Shown here piece by piece: positions 47,291 through 58,968 of a stretch of DNA of 64,000 nt. The stretch is from Rhizophagus clarus (lineage: Eukaryota > Glomeromycota > Glomeromycetes > Glomerales > Glomeraceae), in the NCBI GenBank assembly GCA_015698045.1, contig BLAL01000283.1, positions 1-64,000 on the forward strand. The letters run 5' to 3'. Positions within the stretch are counted from its first letter, which is position 1, and each line of letters begins with the position of its first letter. The position numbers were made by a program, and so were the translations under genes. The notes beneath the pieces were generated by a model, which was not told the origin of the DNA, did no database searches, and saw only the letters and a program-made list of their open reading frames with translations.

Positions 47291-50200
47291 AAAAAAAAAA
47301 AAGCAATTTATGTACGAAAAAAATGATTAATACGATTTATGATTATTCATACGCCCATATTTATTTATTATGCCACGCTCCTCCGTTTAAATGACAAATA
47401 AGAATATATAAGTAAAATAATAATAAATTATTCGTCATATAAATTCTTAATTATAAATTATAAAATTCAGCTGTACTGCTAATTGTAGCAAATTCATTTT
47501 CAGATATGGATATATTGCAACCTAACGCTAAGATAAATTCAGCTTAACCGATGATCACTGTATCACTACTCCTAAAATTTCGCCTAAAAAGAATAAATGA
47601 AATGCAGTTCTGGTTGCTGAGCACCTTTTTGAAAGGGGAATAAAGCCATTGTGTTTTTGGTTTTTTTTAACAGAATCACGTTCCGTTAATGGAATATTTC
47701 CTCGCACATGATTTTTGATATTGGAAAGCTAACTGTTCTTATATAGGTACATATTCTATCCTAGAATAGGAGCAATAATAACAATGTAAAAATTATTATT
47801 GTGTTCGTTTTAACTGAAGTAGAATAAAGACATTTCGGTGATACCACCTCCTAATTTTCGTTTTTTTTTTTGGAATGCTGTGTTGCGTCTGAGATCTGCT
47901 CATGAAGTGATATTTTTTTTAATAAAGACTGCACAGCCATGTCAGCTACATGTTGTTTGTACGCACTTTGACCGTCTGTAACTCAAAAGACTTAGAAACA
48001 AGTTCCGCCTCACATTTTTGTAATTCCAATGTCTTTGATGAAAGTTTAATTCTAAGGTATGTATTTCTGCTATTTTTGGCGTTTAAATACATTCTAATTC
48101 TTTTAATCACAAATTAAACACATTTTTTCTACTCGCAATTGAGTTCACTTCATATTATGATACGGTGAATTGTATAATAAGATATTGTGATTTAAGTATT
48201 CCAACTCCGTTGTTAGACTTTGATGAATATATTGCTTATCATATAATATTTGTTGTTCAAGGTTTGAAACAGTTAGTAATTGATTGCTTTACTTAACTTA
48301 TTGATGAGATGACAGATTGTTCTCAATTGAGTATTTTCATTCGTAAGTTTATTACATGTATTACGTAGTTCTATACATTATCTATAACAACTTCTAATTT
48401 TTGTGTTAAGAAAATTTTCTCACGTTGTTTCATAGTAGAATATCTGTCAATTGGTGATCTGCCTCGTTTCTCTCTATATCATGCAATATAAGAATGAAAA
48501 ATCGAAGCCTTAAACATGAAATATGGAGGGGTAAAGAGGTTTATGCAAGCGAAACCTGGATTGCTTAAATAATCGAAACAAACCCTTAACTAATTCTATT
48601 AACGAAGATAACTCTGGATAGTATTTGGCTAATAATCCTATTATAGAAACTAAGAACTATTTTGTGAAATCAGTAATTGACAGAGAGAATAGTAGTTAGA
48701 AAGTGGGCGTTTTAAGATCTCTCTAACAAATCATATGTTTACTCCCTTTCTGCGGAGCGTTTTCATTTTTGTCCCTCACTCGTATAACCACATATTATAT
48801 GATTACTATTCATCTACATATACGTTTACATATATACCTGTCTACACATACCCGCCTACATAATCCAAATTATAATCGTCATAATAGGGGATTGTTTCTT
48901 ACTAAAATTAATATATTTCCCCTTCTTTATAACTCTGGACCTTTCTCACTGTTTTCTTTCCAAATTCCGTAAAAATATCCCAAATAATTATCACTTTCAT
49001 GTAATAGAGCACTTTTTTCAAAAAAAAAGCATTAAGTTTTACAATAATGAAGTATTTACTTTTAGACATATCTCCATAGGAAAAAATTTTTTTTCTGTGT
49101 TTTTCAAAAAAACGTTCTATTCCATGCTTTTTAAAGTAACGATAATTTCAGAAATTATTAGATCGCAAATTATTGAAATTTAAAAATCTTGGGGATTTTT
49201 TGAATAAATTACAGTCATATTAATTAATGATCATAAAAAAAGGTTTATAATAAAATTTACTTTAGAACTTTTTAAGTTTGATTTAATTAGTTGATGGAAC
49301 ACCTCACCATTACGTGGCTCATTATCATCCAATCATTCAGTCCTGTGACCGAATATAGCCAATAATATGTACTGTATTTACCGTTAAAAATTATCCGTTA
49401 AAGAATATTATATTTCATTGTATGTATTGAATCCAATATAAGGAAAGACTGATTAATATTCTAATTTTGAATTTTGAATGGGATTTATTTATTAGGAATA
49501 TAATAAAGAGAGAAATCAGAGAATTTTCTATTATCAACTCATTACTTAAGTTATGACATATTTATTCCGAATATTTTGGATAAGAACAATTTCAAGGAAT
49601 CTTGCAGCAAAAAAATTCTAGTGCCGGGCTAGTAAGATAATGGATTTTCCGATAGTTCCTTTTTTAGTTTAGGTATAAGCATCGATAAGACTTGGCAGTT
49701 GACACTTGACAGTTTTTGCACTGTGTAACTAAAATTTTATTGAAAGACCTCAAAAACTATTCCGTTGGGCGTTTTCACCCGTAAAAAAAAAATTTTTTTA
49801 ACCAATAAAAGAAATTCTTTCATTATGAAACGGGTCACCAACGGAGCCTACCTTGTGTTACACGAAATGCCGCTGCGGAGAATTTGACAAATAACTCCAT
49901 AGTTCGTACCAATATAATCATGTGCATCAGTTTTATTTGTTTGCCGATCTCTTTCTATAATGGAAAAAAAGGTGCCAAAGCAATGAAAGAAAAAAGACAA
50001 TCAAAAATGTATAAACCAAAAAAAAATTTTTTATACATTTCACGTTCTTACCGTTCTATTCAGAGATGTTACCTAGAATATTCTTGGAAAATTCTAAGAA
50101 TTGTCGTACCAATATTTCGGAGTTTTGATTGATTTTTTTCCTTTTTAAAAAAAAAATATTTAAAATTTTATTTCATTTTACCCTATTTTTTTTTTTTTTT

Positions 50201-50513
50201 CTTATGAAAAAAAAAAGTCCTTCCTGATTTTAGTTCCTTTTTATTTATTATTTTTTTTTTTTTTTTATTTATTATTTAAAACAGGGTAAATGCGGAAGGT
50301 CTATTCCATTTTTAGAATGGAACGAATACACAATGATGCAAAACGCATATCGAAAATAATACATATAAGAATATAAACTCCGAAAAAATTTTTTTTTTTT
50401 TTTTTTTAATTTATTGTCTAAGCTTTTCGTGGTAGTTACAACTTTTTTTTTTCCCTTAAAATTACCGTTGTTAAAGCCGTTAAAGTCGTTAACTAATTAT
50501 ATAAAAGAATAGT
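47291..50513. other. gene-poor AT-rich region
   Basis: Over 3 kb without a supported gene. Scattered short frames (for example 48769-48972 and 49884-50132) lack domain or splice support. Fragments around 48060-48250 have a weak minus-strand coding texture. Long T and A runs precede the next gene. Confidence 0.5.
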
Positions 50514-53510
50514 ATGTTTAATAGATTTAGGGGTAAAAAGCGGGACAATGAGGAAGTTGATCAAACGATAAACCCTCCTCGTTTAAAAGTTACCAGAATA
50601 GATGAACAACCTATAGATGTAGATTTTTTAACTTATCAAAATCAACAACCTTTTTCTTTAACTCCGTCACCATCTTCCCCTTGTCCTTCGCCGTCATATT
50701 CTACATATTCAAATTTTTCGACTTATTCGAATTATTCGAATTATTCGAACATGACCAATCTTACTCCAATGTTTAGTAATCAACCATTCTTTTTTTTTCC
50801 TCCACAAGAAACGGGTACTGTCTCAAATTTTGTTCCATATCAAGATGACAATGAATTGTTAAATGGAAATAAGAAGATGAGTATAGACAGTATAGTGGAC
50901 TTTAATGCAATTCGTGATAATACTTCTGATACAACTGCTAATTTACAATTAGCATCAAGTTCAACCTTTAGAGAAGTATGTAGTGTAGCTCAAAATTTTG
51001 GTGAATTTATTCCACTTATAGATAAATTTCTTAAATTAGGCGAAGAAGTTATACTATTATATGAAAAAGCAAAACATAATAAAGAATTATGTGGTTTTCT
51101 TTTAAAGAGATGTAATTGTGCTATGGCAGCTGTAAAAGATTTAGATATTAGAAAAACGGAAAATACGGAATTTTTTTCTAAAAAAGAAAATTTACTATTA
51201 TTTAAAGAATTCGTTGAATGTATGACGAAGATTAGAAAGTTCGTTTCTCGTGTCAGTAAATTACACAAACTTTTAAAATATTTCGCCGCTTATAATATTG
51301 AACAAGATTTTAATGATATTATTCAAGAGTTTGATGGATATATGAGAAGTTTAAATTTTTCTTTTGTAGTACAAACTAGGGATGAAATATCAAAAATAAG
51401 AAATGATATTAGACAAATTAAAGATATGATTTATAATGTTTATAGCGTACCTAATGATAGACAATCTCTTATAGAATTTTCAAATAGAATGAGTCAATTA
51501 ACTATAAAAAATATGAATTTTCAATCTGCGACTGAAGATCCTGAATTAGAAGTGAATGAACCATTACTTGATGGTAAACAATATCACAAAACGCATATAC
51601 TTACGAAGAAGATCGAAAAACGTACATTATTTAGTAGGTGTGAAGAATTTTGTTTTAAAGAATTTTCAAATAATAGTCCTCCTTCTCCGAATCAATCACA
51701 AATTGAAATTCGAAGACAAGTAAATATTTTAAAAGAATTGAAAGATTCCGATCATATTATAAGATTTTTCGGTGTGGCTCATGAAGATTCAAAATATTAT
51801 TTGGTTACTGAATGGATGGAATATGGAAATTTACATGAATATTATACGAATTATAAAGAAATGATTGATTGGAGTACTAAAATTAAATTTGCTTTAAATA
51901 TTTGTCGTGGTGTCGCTTATCTGCACGAGTGTAAGGTGAGAAAAATTAATAATGATAATAATATTATTATTATTTATTATATTTTTTTTTTTTTTCTTCT
52001 TCTAACTTTTTTTTTTTTTTCTTTTAGATTCTTCATCATGATATTCAATCGACAAATATTTTAGTAAATAGCGATCGTAAGGTTAAGATTGCCAATTTTG
52101 GTTTAAGTAAAAAATTTTCCGACATTACGAGAAATATTACGCACAATCTAGAAAATATAAGGTATATGGCACCAGAGAAATTGACTGATAGTAATGATAA
52201 TGTAAACAACAATCATAATGCAAACAACAACCAAATCGTAAGCGTAAGCAACAATCATGACGTGAATAACAATCATAATGTAAGCAACAATCATAATCAT
52301 AATGTAAGCAACAATCATAATCATAATGTAAGCAACAATCATAATCATAATGTAAGAAGCAACAATCATAATCATAATGTAAGCAACAATCATAATCATA
52401 ATGTAAGCAACAATCTTAATGCAAAAAAAAAGAAAGTTCCTTACGATTCTAAATGTGAAATTTACAGGTATGCCGTACTTTTTATATATTAATCTGATTA
52501 ATAATGTCATATTATTAACTATTATTTATTTTATTTTGTTTTTTTTTTTATTTTTTATTTAAATTATGTAGCGTTGGAACATTATTATGGGAAATCGCGG
52601 AATTAAAAAAACCCCATTCTGATCTAAATAAAGCTGAAATGCTTGTTAGTATTAGAAGACGTGTTAGTGAAAGATATTCTTTACCATTTTCAGATGATGT
52701 ACCTGTTGAGTGGAGATATGTAGTAGGAAGAGGTAATTATTATAATTAATTTGTATACATCGGAATTTTTAGTATATTCATCTAATCATAATTTTTTTTT
52801 TCGATCACCAACATTTTTTAGCTATGGAATATGAACCAACATGGCGTCTTAATATAACTGATATCTGTCGTGATTTTTACAACCTCAGTAAAAAATATCA
52901 ACACAAATCCAATTCATATGACTCTTCTATCTTTAATTTCGAATTCGCTGAAGGTTTTGATGAGCCAATATTAATAGATGATGATGATGATGATCCAAGC
53001 AATCAGAATACTACAATTACGATTCTTTCCGTTGACAATGCGATTCGTGAACATAAATCCATGAATGGTAACAAAAAATTAGCTTGGGATAGTTTCAAGT
53101 TTCATTCATTGACAAATCTTGAAGCAAAATATTGGTTGGGATATTATTATTTTCATGATAAGGAAATTCCCGAACTACAACAGATTGATAAAAAAGAAAG
53201 AATTAAAACAGCAGTAGAAATATTTAAAGAAACTGCGGATAAAGGGAATCCTTCCGCTCAATTAAGATATGGAATATGTTTATGGCAAGGTGATGGTGTT
53301 GCTACTAATTCTTTTGAGGCTCTTAGATATTTAAAATTAGCAGCTGAATCTGGAAATTCTGCCGCGATGTATATTGTTGGAAAAGCTTATTGGAGTGGTG
53401 GTAATGGTATTGAAAAAAATAAAAAACTGGGTGCAGAATATTTAAGAAAAGCTGCTTACAAGAATCATCCTAAAGCTAAGGAGATGTGTACCGAAAATAG
53501 GTTAATTTAA
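50514..53510 (+). CDS. pseudokinase-like protein with helical bundle and Sel1 repeats
   Basis: Four exons (50514-51935, 52028-52467, 52572-52732, 52822-53510) join in phase to 903 residues. Residues 1-120 are low-complexity (Ser/Tyr/Asn). About 150-305 is a predicted helical bundle starting TFREVCSVAQNFGEFIPLID and ending SKIRNDIRQIKDMI, resembling N-terminal bundles of MLKL-type and fungal HeLo-type proteins in layout. About 360-680 is a kinase domain: FCFKEF (beta-3 Lys 382), HIIRFFGVAHED, VTEWMEYGNL, HHDIQSTNIL (Asp 479), IANFGLSKK (NFG, Asn 497 where Asp is usual), YMAPE, then an Asn/His insert of about 80 residues and IYSVGTLLWEIAELKKPHSD. About 780-895 holds Sel1 repeats (AQLRYGICLWQGDGVATNSF; AAMYIVGKAYWSGGNGIEKN). 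The metal-binding Asp loss suggests weak or no catalysis. Likely a signalling scaffold. The reading frame is clean. Confidence 0.88.
52206..52422 (+). repeat. Asn/His-encoding tandem repeat in the kinase domain
   Basis: Units of about 24-27 bp (AATGTAAGCAACAATCATAATCAT) encode NVSNNHNH-type repeats directly after the APE motif of the pseudokinase-like protein, where the activation segment meets helix F. It is in frame and uninterrupted, so it is translated if the gene is expressed. Confidence 0.9.
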
Positions 53511-55256
53511 AATATATATAGCGAAAAAAAAAAAATATGAATTTTTTTTTTTTTTTATGAACATTTATTTTTATTTTCCGTGTAAATTCGAATAATAAAT
53601 AATAAATTATAATTTTTAACTATTAACATGATTTATTAATGATTTATATTAAATTCTGACCAATAAAAAGTGTGTAAGGGGAAAAAAAAAAATTTTTTTT
53701 TGTTTTTTTTTTAATTAAATTTTTGAAATTGTCAAATTTTCTAAGTCTTTAATGTAATTAATTTGGTAATATAATATTTAAAATTCTTTGTAAAAAAAAA
53801 TTAACAAAAAAATTGTCTAAAAATAAACAATAGTGGTTTCGTAAAGTATTTATATAAAACGTGCCCACAAATCACTTCGTTTCTTTATATGAGCGAGTAG
53901 AATCTTGTCGAAAAAATTAAAAGAAATAATTCAACGCGTTTATAAAATAGTGTATTACATATTATTATTATTACAATTTTTAATTTTATACCGAAGGTCG
54001 AAGGATATCCTCCGGAACTCCCTTAGGTTAGGATTGGGGTTGGGATTAGGGTTAGGATTAGGTTGGGTTAAGTTAGGTTAGGCAATTTATCGCGTGTCAT
54101 TCATTTTATCGCTTATTTTTTTGAACTTTATTTTTATTTTATACCCGGGGGATATACCTAAAAAAAAACAATCTTTTTTAAATCGGAGATGTCTCATTTT
54201 AATTTAAAATTTTTTTATGTAACAAACCAATATCATCGTCATATTTTTTTCATCATGGTGAGAAATGTTATATAAAAGGGAACAAAATCCAATCACAAAA
54301 AAATTTTACTATTTGCCCACTCTCCTAATAAAAAAAAAAAGAAACAAAAATTATTTAACAAAGAATAACTTGTAATAATGATATACAGTAGTTCAGAAAA
54401 ATGAAATTTTGTAAGGTATACAGTATATCTTCTGTGGTTGGCAGCGTAGCACGGAAAATAAGTTCTCGTACAGTCTACGCTCTTATAGGTAGGTTTAAAT
54501 CGGCGTTGCCTTAGGGATATGATCTTTCGCTCAACTCGATGAAACGAAGCTACTAATTTCGTGTGACACCTGTCAATTACTTTGAGTTTTTTACTGCGTA
54601 TCTATTTGTGGTTGTAAAAGTAACAGTCATTTTTTTTTTATTTCTTTAGATTTCAAAACCTGATACGCGAATTTTGGCACAAAATTTTAATAAATTTGTT
54701 CACGTTGATAAATAATTTCAAGAATTCAAAAAATATACCGGTGTTTAAAATTTAAATAGTAACAAACATTTATAATAAAGTATCTCGTTTAAATTTAAAT
54801 ATTCAGTCGAAACATACTTTATATGTTCCCTTTTATCAAACCACCGTTATTTTGTCTAAAATATGTATGAGATTATGTTAACAAAAACAGACAAAAAAAT
54901 GAAACGATATTAAAAAGAAACCAATAATATAGATGCAGTATATAATGTCTATACGAATCGAAAGATGAATGGAAATGAGTTATTATTCTTCCCTGTAGAT
55001 TAAAAACTCGGTTACAAAATATAATATCGATATAAGATTAATTATGGAAATAAATACCTTGGGTCAGTTTATTCTACTATTTAATTATCTACAGCAAAGG
55101 GCAATATACTGTATTTCTACGCACGATAAAAATTTAAATTTGTGGCCCTGAGGCTGGATCTTACCTATATATGGGCTTATAAATTTTAAACCCAATTTCT
55201 TATCAATAAAAAATTTCCCCCATTAGAAAAATTCTCCCCTATAGCCATCAAAAAAT
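53511..55256. other. gene-free stretch with a telomere-like tract
   Basis: A degenerate TTAGG/TTAGGG tract occupies about 54022-54082, followed by CAATTTATCGCGTGTCATTC and a TATCGCTTA segment, matching the arrangement at 32570-32680. Otherwise AT-rich with homopolymers. Confidence 0.55.
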
Positions 55257-55469
55257 TTAACGAAATATAATATTATCATTAGATGTATCACGTAATTGTT
55301 TCTGTAACGCTGCGGCTGTACCGCATACATTTTGAGTCGTCACACTTCTGATAGATTCTCCACTTTTTGATCTCTTACAACTTCTAATATTTACACTTTT
55401 CCCTTTGATAATTTTTTTCTTTTTTTTTTTTTTAATTATTTCTAACAGATAACTACTTTTTAATTTCAT
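55257..55469 (-). CDS. possible small hypothetical protein
   Basis: A 70-codon frame starts MKLKSSYLLEI at 55469, runs through a lysine run and ends with GESIRSVTTQNVCGTAAALQ and KQLRDTSNDNIIFR. The lysine run comes from a T-rich tract that could instead be an intron (donor GTAGTT, acceptor ATATTAG), giving a shorter second exon from about 55397. The C-terminal half looks coding (balanced codons, GC-richer). No family recognised. Confidence 0.35.
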   Translation of the reverse strand: MKLKSSYLLEIIKKKKKKKIIKGKSVNIRSCKRSKSGESIRSVTTQNVCGTAAALQKQLRDTSNDNIIFR

Positions 55470-56846
55470 TCGTGTTTGCTCATATTTACGTAGAGTAATT
55501 ATATCGAGTGATCGGTAACCTGTTCACTGTCGTCGGTGGTGGTTTAATATTAGTTAGTTAAATAGATACATACAGTACATACTGTATATAATAAATAAAA
55601 TAAATATTTGTCTTTTTTTCACGTTAAATACAGTAAAACTTTATTTTTATTTTTTGTATCGTAATTAAAATAATTTCTGTATTCAAATTGTGAAATAATA
55701 AAAAAATTAAAGCACATTTCGAAAATAGTTTGGCAAAGTGATTATACTAATTATCAGTATCGTTATCATATTGACCAATTTAACTTATGATTTTGTCCAT
55801 GATCGAGTCGTGAAAGTTGAATATGACCTCTTTGTACATTCAAATTATTAAGATTGTATATGCAACTATTAATAGATAAAGCAGGCCAACCAAACAATGA
55901 AATTTCTGCTATAGTTAGTAATAAAATTGAAATAAATTATATCATGTTGAATTGTTGATTTAATAAGCAATTATTATTATTCCGCGTACTATGAAAAAAA
56001 AAAAAATATATAAGAAAGAATTTTTTTTTATCACTGCATTAAATCATGTATCATAAATTATAATAATATATAAAACCTAAGAAGGTCATTCTCTTTCTAA
56101 CTTAAATTGCGAACTTCTTCATTTGATATTGTTGTGAGATAATGTAGATGCATGAAGATGGATAATTCAATTGGAAGTTCGTCTGTATTGATAAACAACA
56201 GTTCAACATTGATTATTTCTGCGGTGAACCAAATTTCTAGTTCTTGCTAAGACACATAATTCTTAATAAATTTGTGAATTTAATCAACTTTTAACATGTC
56301 GTTCGTAATTTATGAAAGTGAACAACGGAACAACAGAAAGGCTATAAATATATTGATAAATTCGATCAAACGAATGATTCAAATTGGTAAAATAATTTAT
56401 TCAATTAGTTTCTAATTGGAAAGTTGTAATGTATTAATAGTTGTTAAACATGAAGAGGAAATTTCCTTCTCGAAAGAAAAAAATAAGTTTTCAAATAATT
56501 ATTTGTACAAACAATTTGTAAACCTCTGAAGAAATTTTGCATACCTAATTAAGTAATAAAATACACGAGAAAGAAAAAAAAAGGAAGAAAAAAAAAAATT
56601 TATATAATATTCTATATTTTTAGTCCGAAAGAAAATGAATTATAAATTTTGTCGTATAAAATATACTAATAAATATTATTCGATAACGAAATTAATTTCG
56701 AAAGTAAGAAAGTAAATTTGTTAACGATATTCGAAAAATTCGAGTGTTGTCATATTCAGATTTTTACTTTTTAAATTTTACGAACGGAATTAGAATAACG
56801 ATTTCGAAATTAAGTGTAAACGAAAAGGGGATAAATTGATTAAATA
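55470..56846. other. gene-free AT-rich stretch
   Basis: No supported gene, repeat or element boundary. Confidence 0.5.
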
Positions 56847-57107
56847 TTAATGATAAGCGAATGTAATTAGAATAATTTTTAGGGAAAAGTAGCCCCATGG
56901 GTCGTTTGTGTTACGTATTGGCGGTAATCTCCTGATATAACTCATATTTGTAATTCCACGTCTTCTTAATTGTCGTTGATTTCGACGTTTACGAATTGAA
57001 TTTTTAATTGTGTAAGACGATGTATTTGAAAAGTCGCAAAAATTATTTAAGTTATTGTATGGAAAGTTTGAAGAAGCACGATTGGTTGGCGGTTGTTCAC
57101 GATTCAT
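56847..57107 (-). CDS. possible small basic hypothetical protein
   Basis: An 86-codon frame from 57107 starts MNREQPPTNRASSNFPYNNL and holds the strongly basic NSIRKRRNQRQLRRRG followed by RLPPIRNTNDPWGYFS. Codon composition is more even than that of the flanks. The last ten residues are hydrophobic and AT-driven, so a splice donor may lie before them. The Arg-rich core could be a nucleic-acid-binding or nuclear-localisation segment. No family recognised. Confidence 0.45.
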   Translation of the reverse strand: MNREQPPTNRASSNFPYNNLNNFCDFSNTSSYTIKNSIRKRRNQRQLRRRGITNMSYIRRLPPIRNTNDPWGYFSLKIILITFAYH

Positions 57108-58387
57108 CTTAAAATTATTATATTTAAAATTCTTGAAGTAAATTTTGGTGTTTTCTTAAAAAAATTATTTTTATTTCAAAGAGAATTAAATCAAATCTGC
57201 ATATTATTGCAAACTTTATTAAATGGAGAGGGAATAAATAAATAAATAAAAAGGGAAATAATAAGTGGTGTTAATGAAAGTCGATTAAAGCCAAGCTTAT
57301 GAGAAAACGGTTTGAAAAATAAATTAAATTCAATGATACTTGTATTTATATTCGCGTTAGCGATAAACAAGTATTACAGTATTATATAGTTCCGAAAATT
57401 ATTTTAGTACTTGATCAGCTAGACTAGACTGAACAAATAAGGACTTAACCTTTCCTATTTTAGCTAAATTGGTTCATTAGTCACCAAATATTTGACCCAA
57501 AAACCATTATCCATATTATTGTAAAAAAAAAGAGGCTTTTATTGCACAATCATAAAATTTCATGAGTACCGAAAAGTGCCGATCTAGAAATTTAATTAAA
57601 CCATATCTGATAACGCCATAACGATAAAACGATAATGATATATGACTTTTTTTGTTTACTCCATTTCCTTATAAGCGCAAAAAATTGTGGGAATCTGACG
57701 TGCGTGCAATTTAAACACATTTTTTTCAAATTTTTAGATTATCCTTTTTACTTATGTATTTGTGCATATATGATATGATTTTTACAGCACATAAATTAGT
57801 TTTCATAATTTTGGTGGTTACTAACTATACAAAAAATGTGAAATATGGTGGAATCTGACGCGCGTATAACATAAACTCTTTTTTTCCATTAATAAATGTG
57901 TGATTTTTTACCTTATTAATTTTACTTGAGTTTTTTTTGCATGTATGATTTAATTTTTATAGCATATTTATAAATTTTCGAACTTATTTCTTGCCAATTA
58001 TTTGTGTAACATAAACGGTTTGCTATATAAAGCATAATTTTTTTGATATTAAATAAGTAAATTTTTTTAGCTTTTTATAAATTTTCAACTCCTATTACAT
58101 ATATTTATGATTTATGAAACACATAAATGAGTTTTCCCAATTTTAATGTTTGCAATCATGCAAAAAGTAATAAATAAGGCAAAAATTGAGTATATACTCA
58201 CTTTTTACAAGATTATCGCCATTTTCGAATTACTGTGATCGGTAATAAATAAAAATTACTACAAAAATAAAATCACATTTTTACTATAAATACTATGATT
58301 ATCATTTGATCTGTGTAATGCTAAGCATCATTGTATAATCTTTGTTAATATTTTTTTTTATCGTTTGCTTTTAGTTTTTGTTATAGC
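57108..58387. other. gene-free AT-rich stretch
   Basis: Two loosely similar segments (about 57690-57800 and 57840-57960, both with GTGGGAATCTGACG or GTGGAATCTGACG words followed by a T run and GCATGTATGAT or similar) suggest an old ~150-bp tandem duplication. No gene. Confidence 0.5.
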
Positions 58388-58968
58388 TTATATAGGGGTC
58401 GTCTAAAGCGGGGGTAAGTAGCCCGATTTATACAAATTTTTGGCCCGCATTACGGCATTAAGAAATTGCGAATGTGACAAATAGTGTGTGACATATAGGA
58501 TTTTATTAACCGAAAAATTTAAGTCGCCAGAATACTTAATTGCCGGTCCGTCACTCAACGATACAAAATTAATTTGTAGATCCGGCGCAGATTTTATATG
58601 AATTACGCTAATTGGCGTCAAGGTCACATCTAAATGTAACGATAACTCACCAATCAATAACATTAAACGTGAATATGCCACAAAAAAAAAAAATTTTTTA
58701 TCGTTCGATATAAAATTTAACAAGTTTACTTTGGAGGAAGTCACCATTTCACCTTATATTTTAGTCAAGTTGAGTTTTTTATACACGAATTTTGCAAATT
58801 TTATGAGGTTGTTTTTTACACTATTGAAAAATATATAATATTTTCTTTCAGAATTAACAAAATAACAAAAAAAAAAAAAAAATTTTTTTATTATTTTTAT
58901 TTTTATTTTTTTTTTGGCACACCTTGGTCCTACCGGTTTTGGAAAACACACCCAGGTAATGTAATACC

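Noticed and set aside
49884..50132. 82-codon plus-strand ORF
   Set aside because: AT-driven and lysine-rich, with no splice context, conserved motif or codon structure.
52148..52510. Minus-strand ORF rich in IMIMIVAY
   Set aside because: It is the antisense shadow of the Asn/His repeat in the pseudokinase-like gene.
54022..54082. Chromosome-end repeat
   Set aside because: Degenerate units and unique-looking DNA on both sides; same reasoning as for the tract at 32.6 kb.
58403..58747. Minus-strand 114-codon ORF as a real gene
   Set aside because: It lies within the long terminal repeat of the outer MITE; related sequence occurs inverted at the other end, and no domain is visible.
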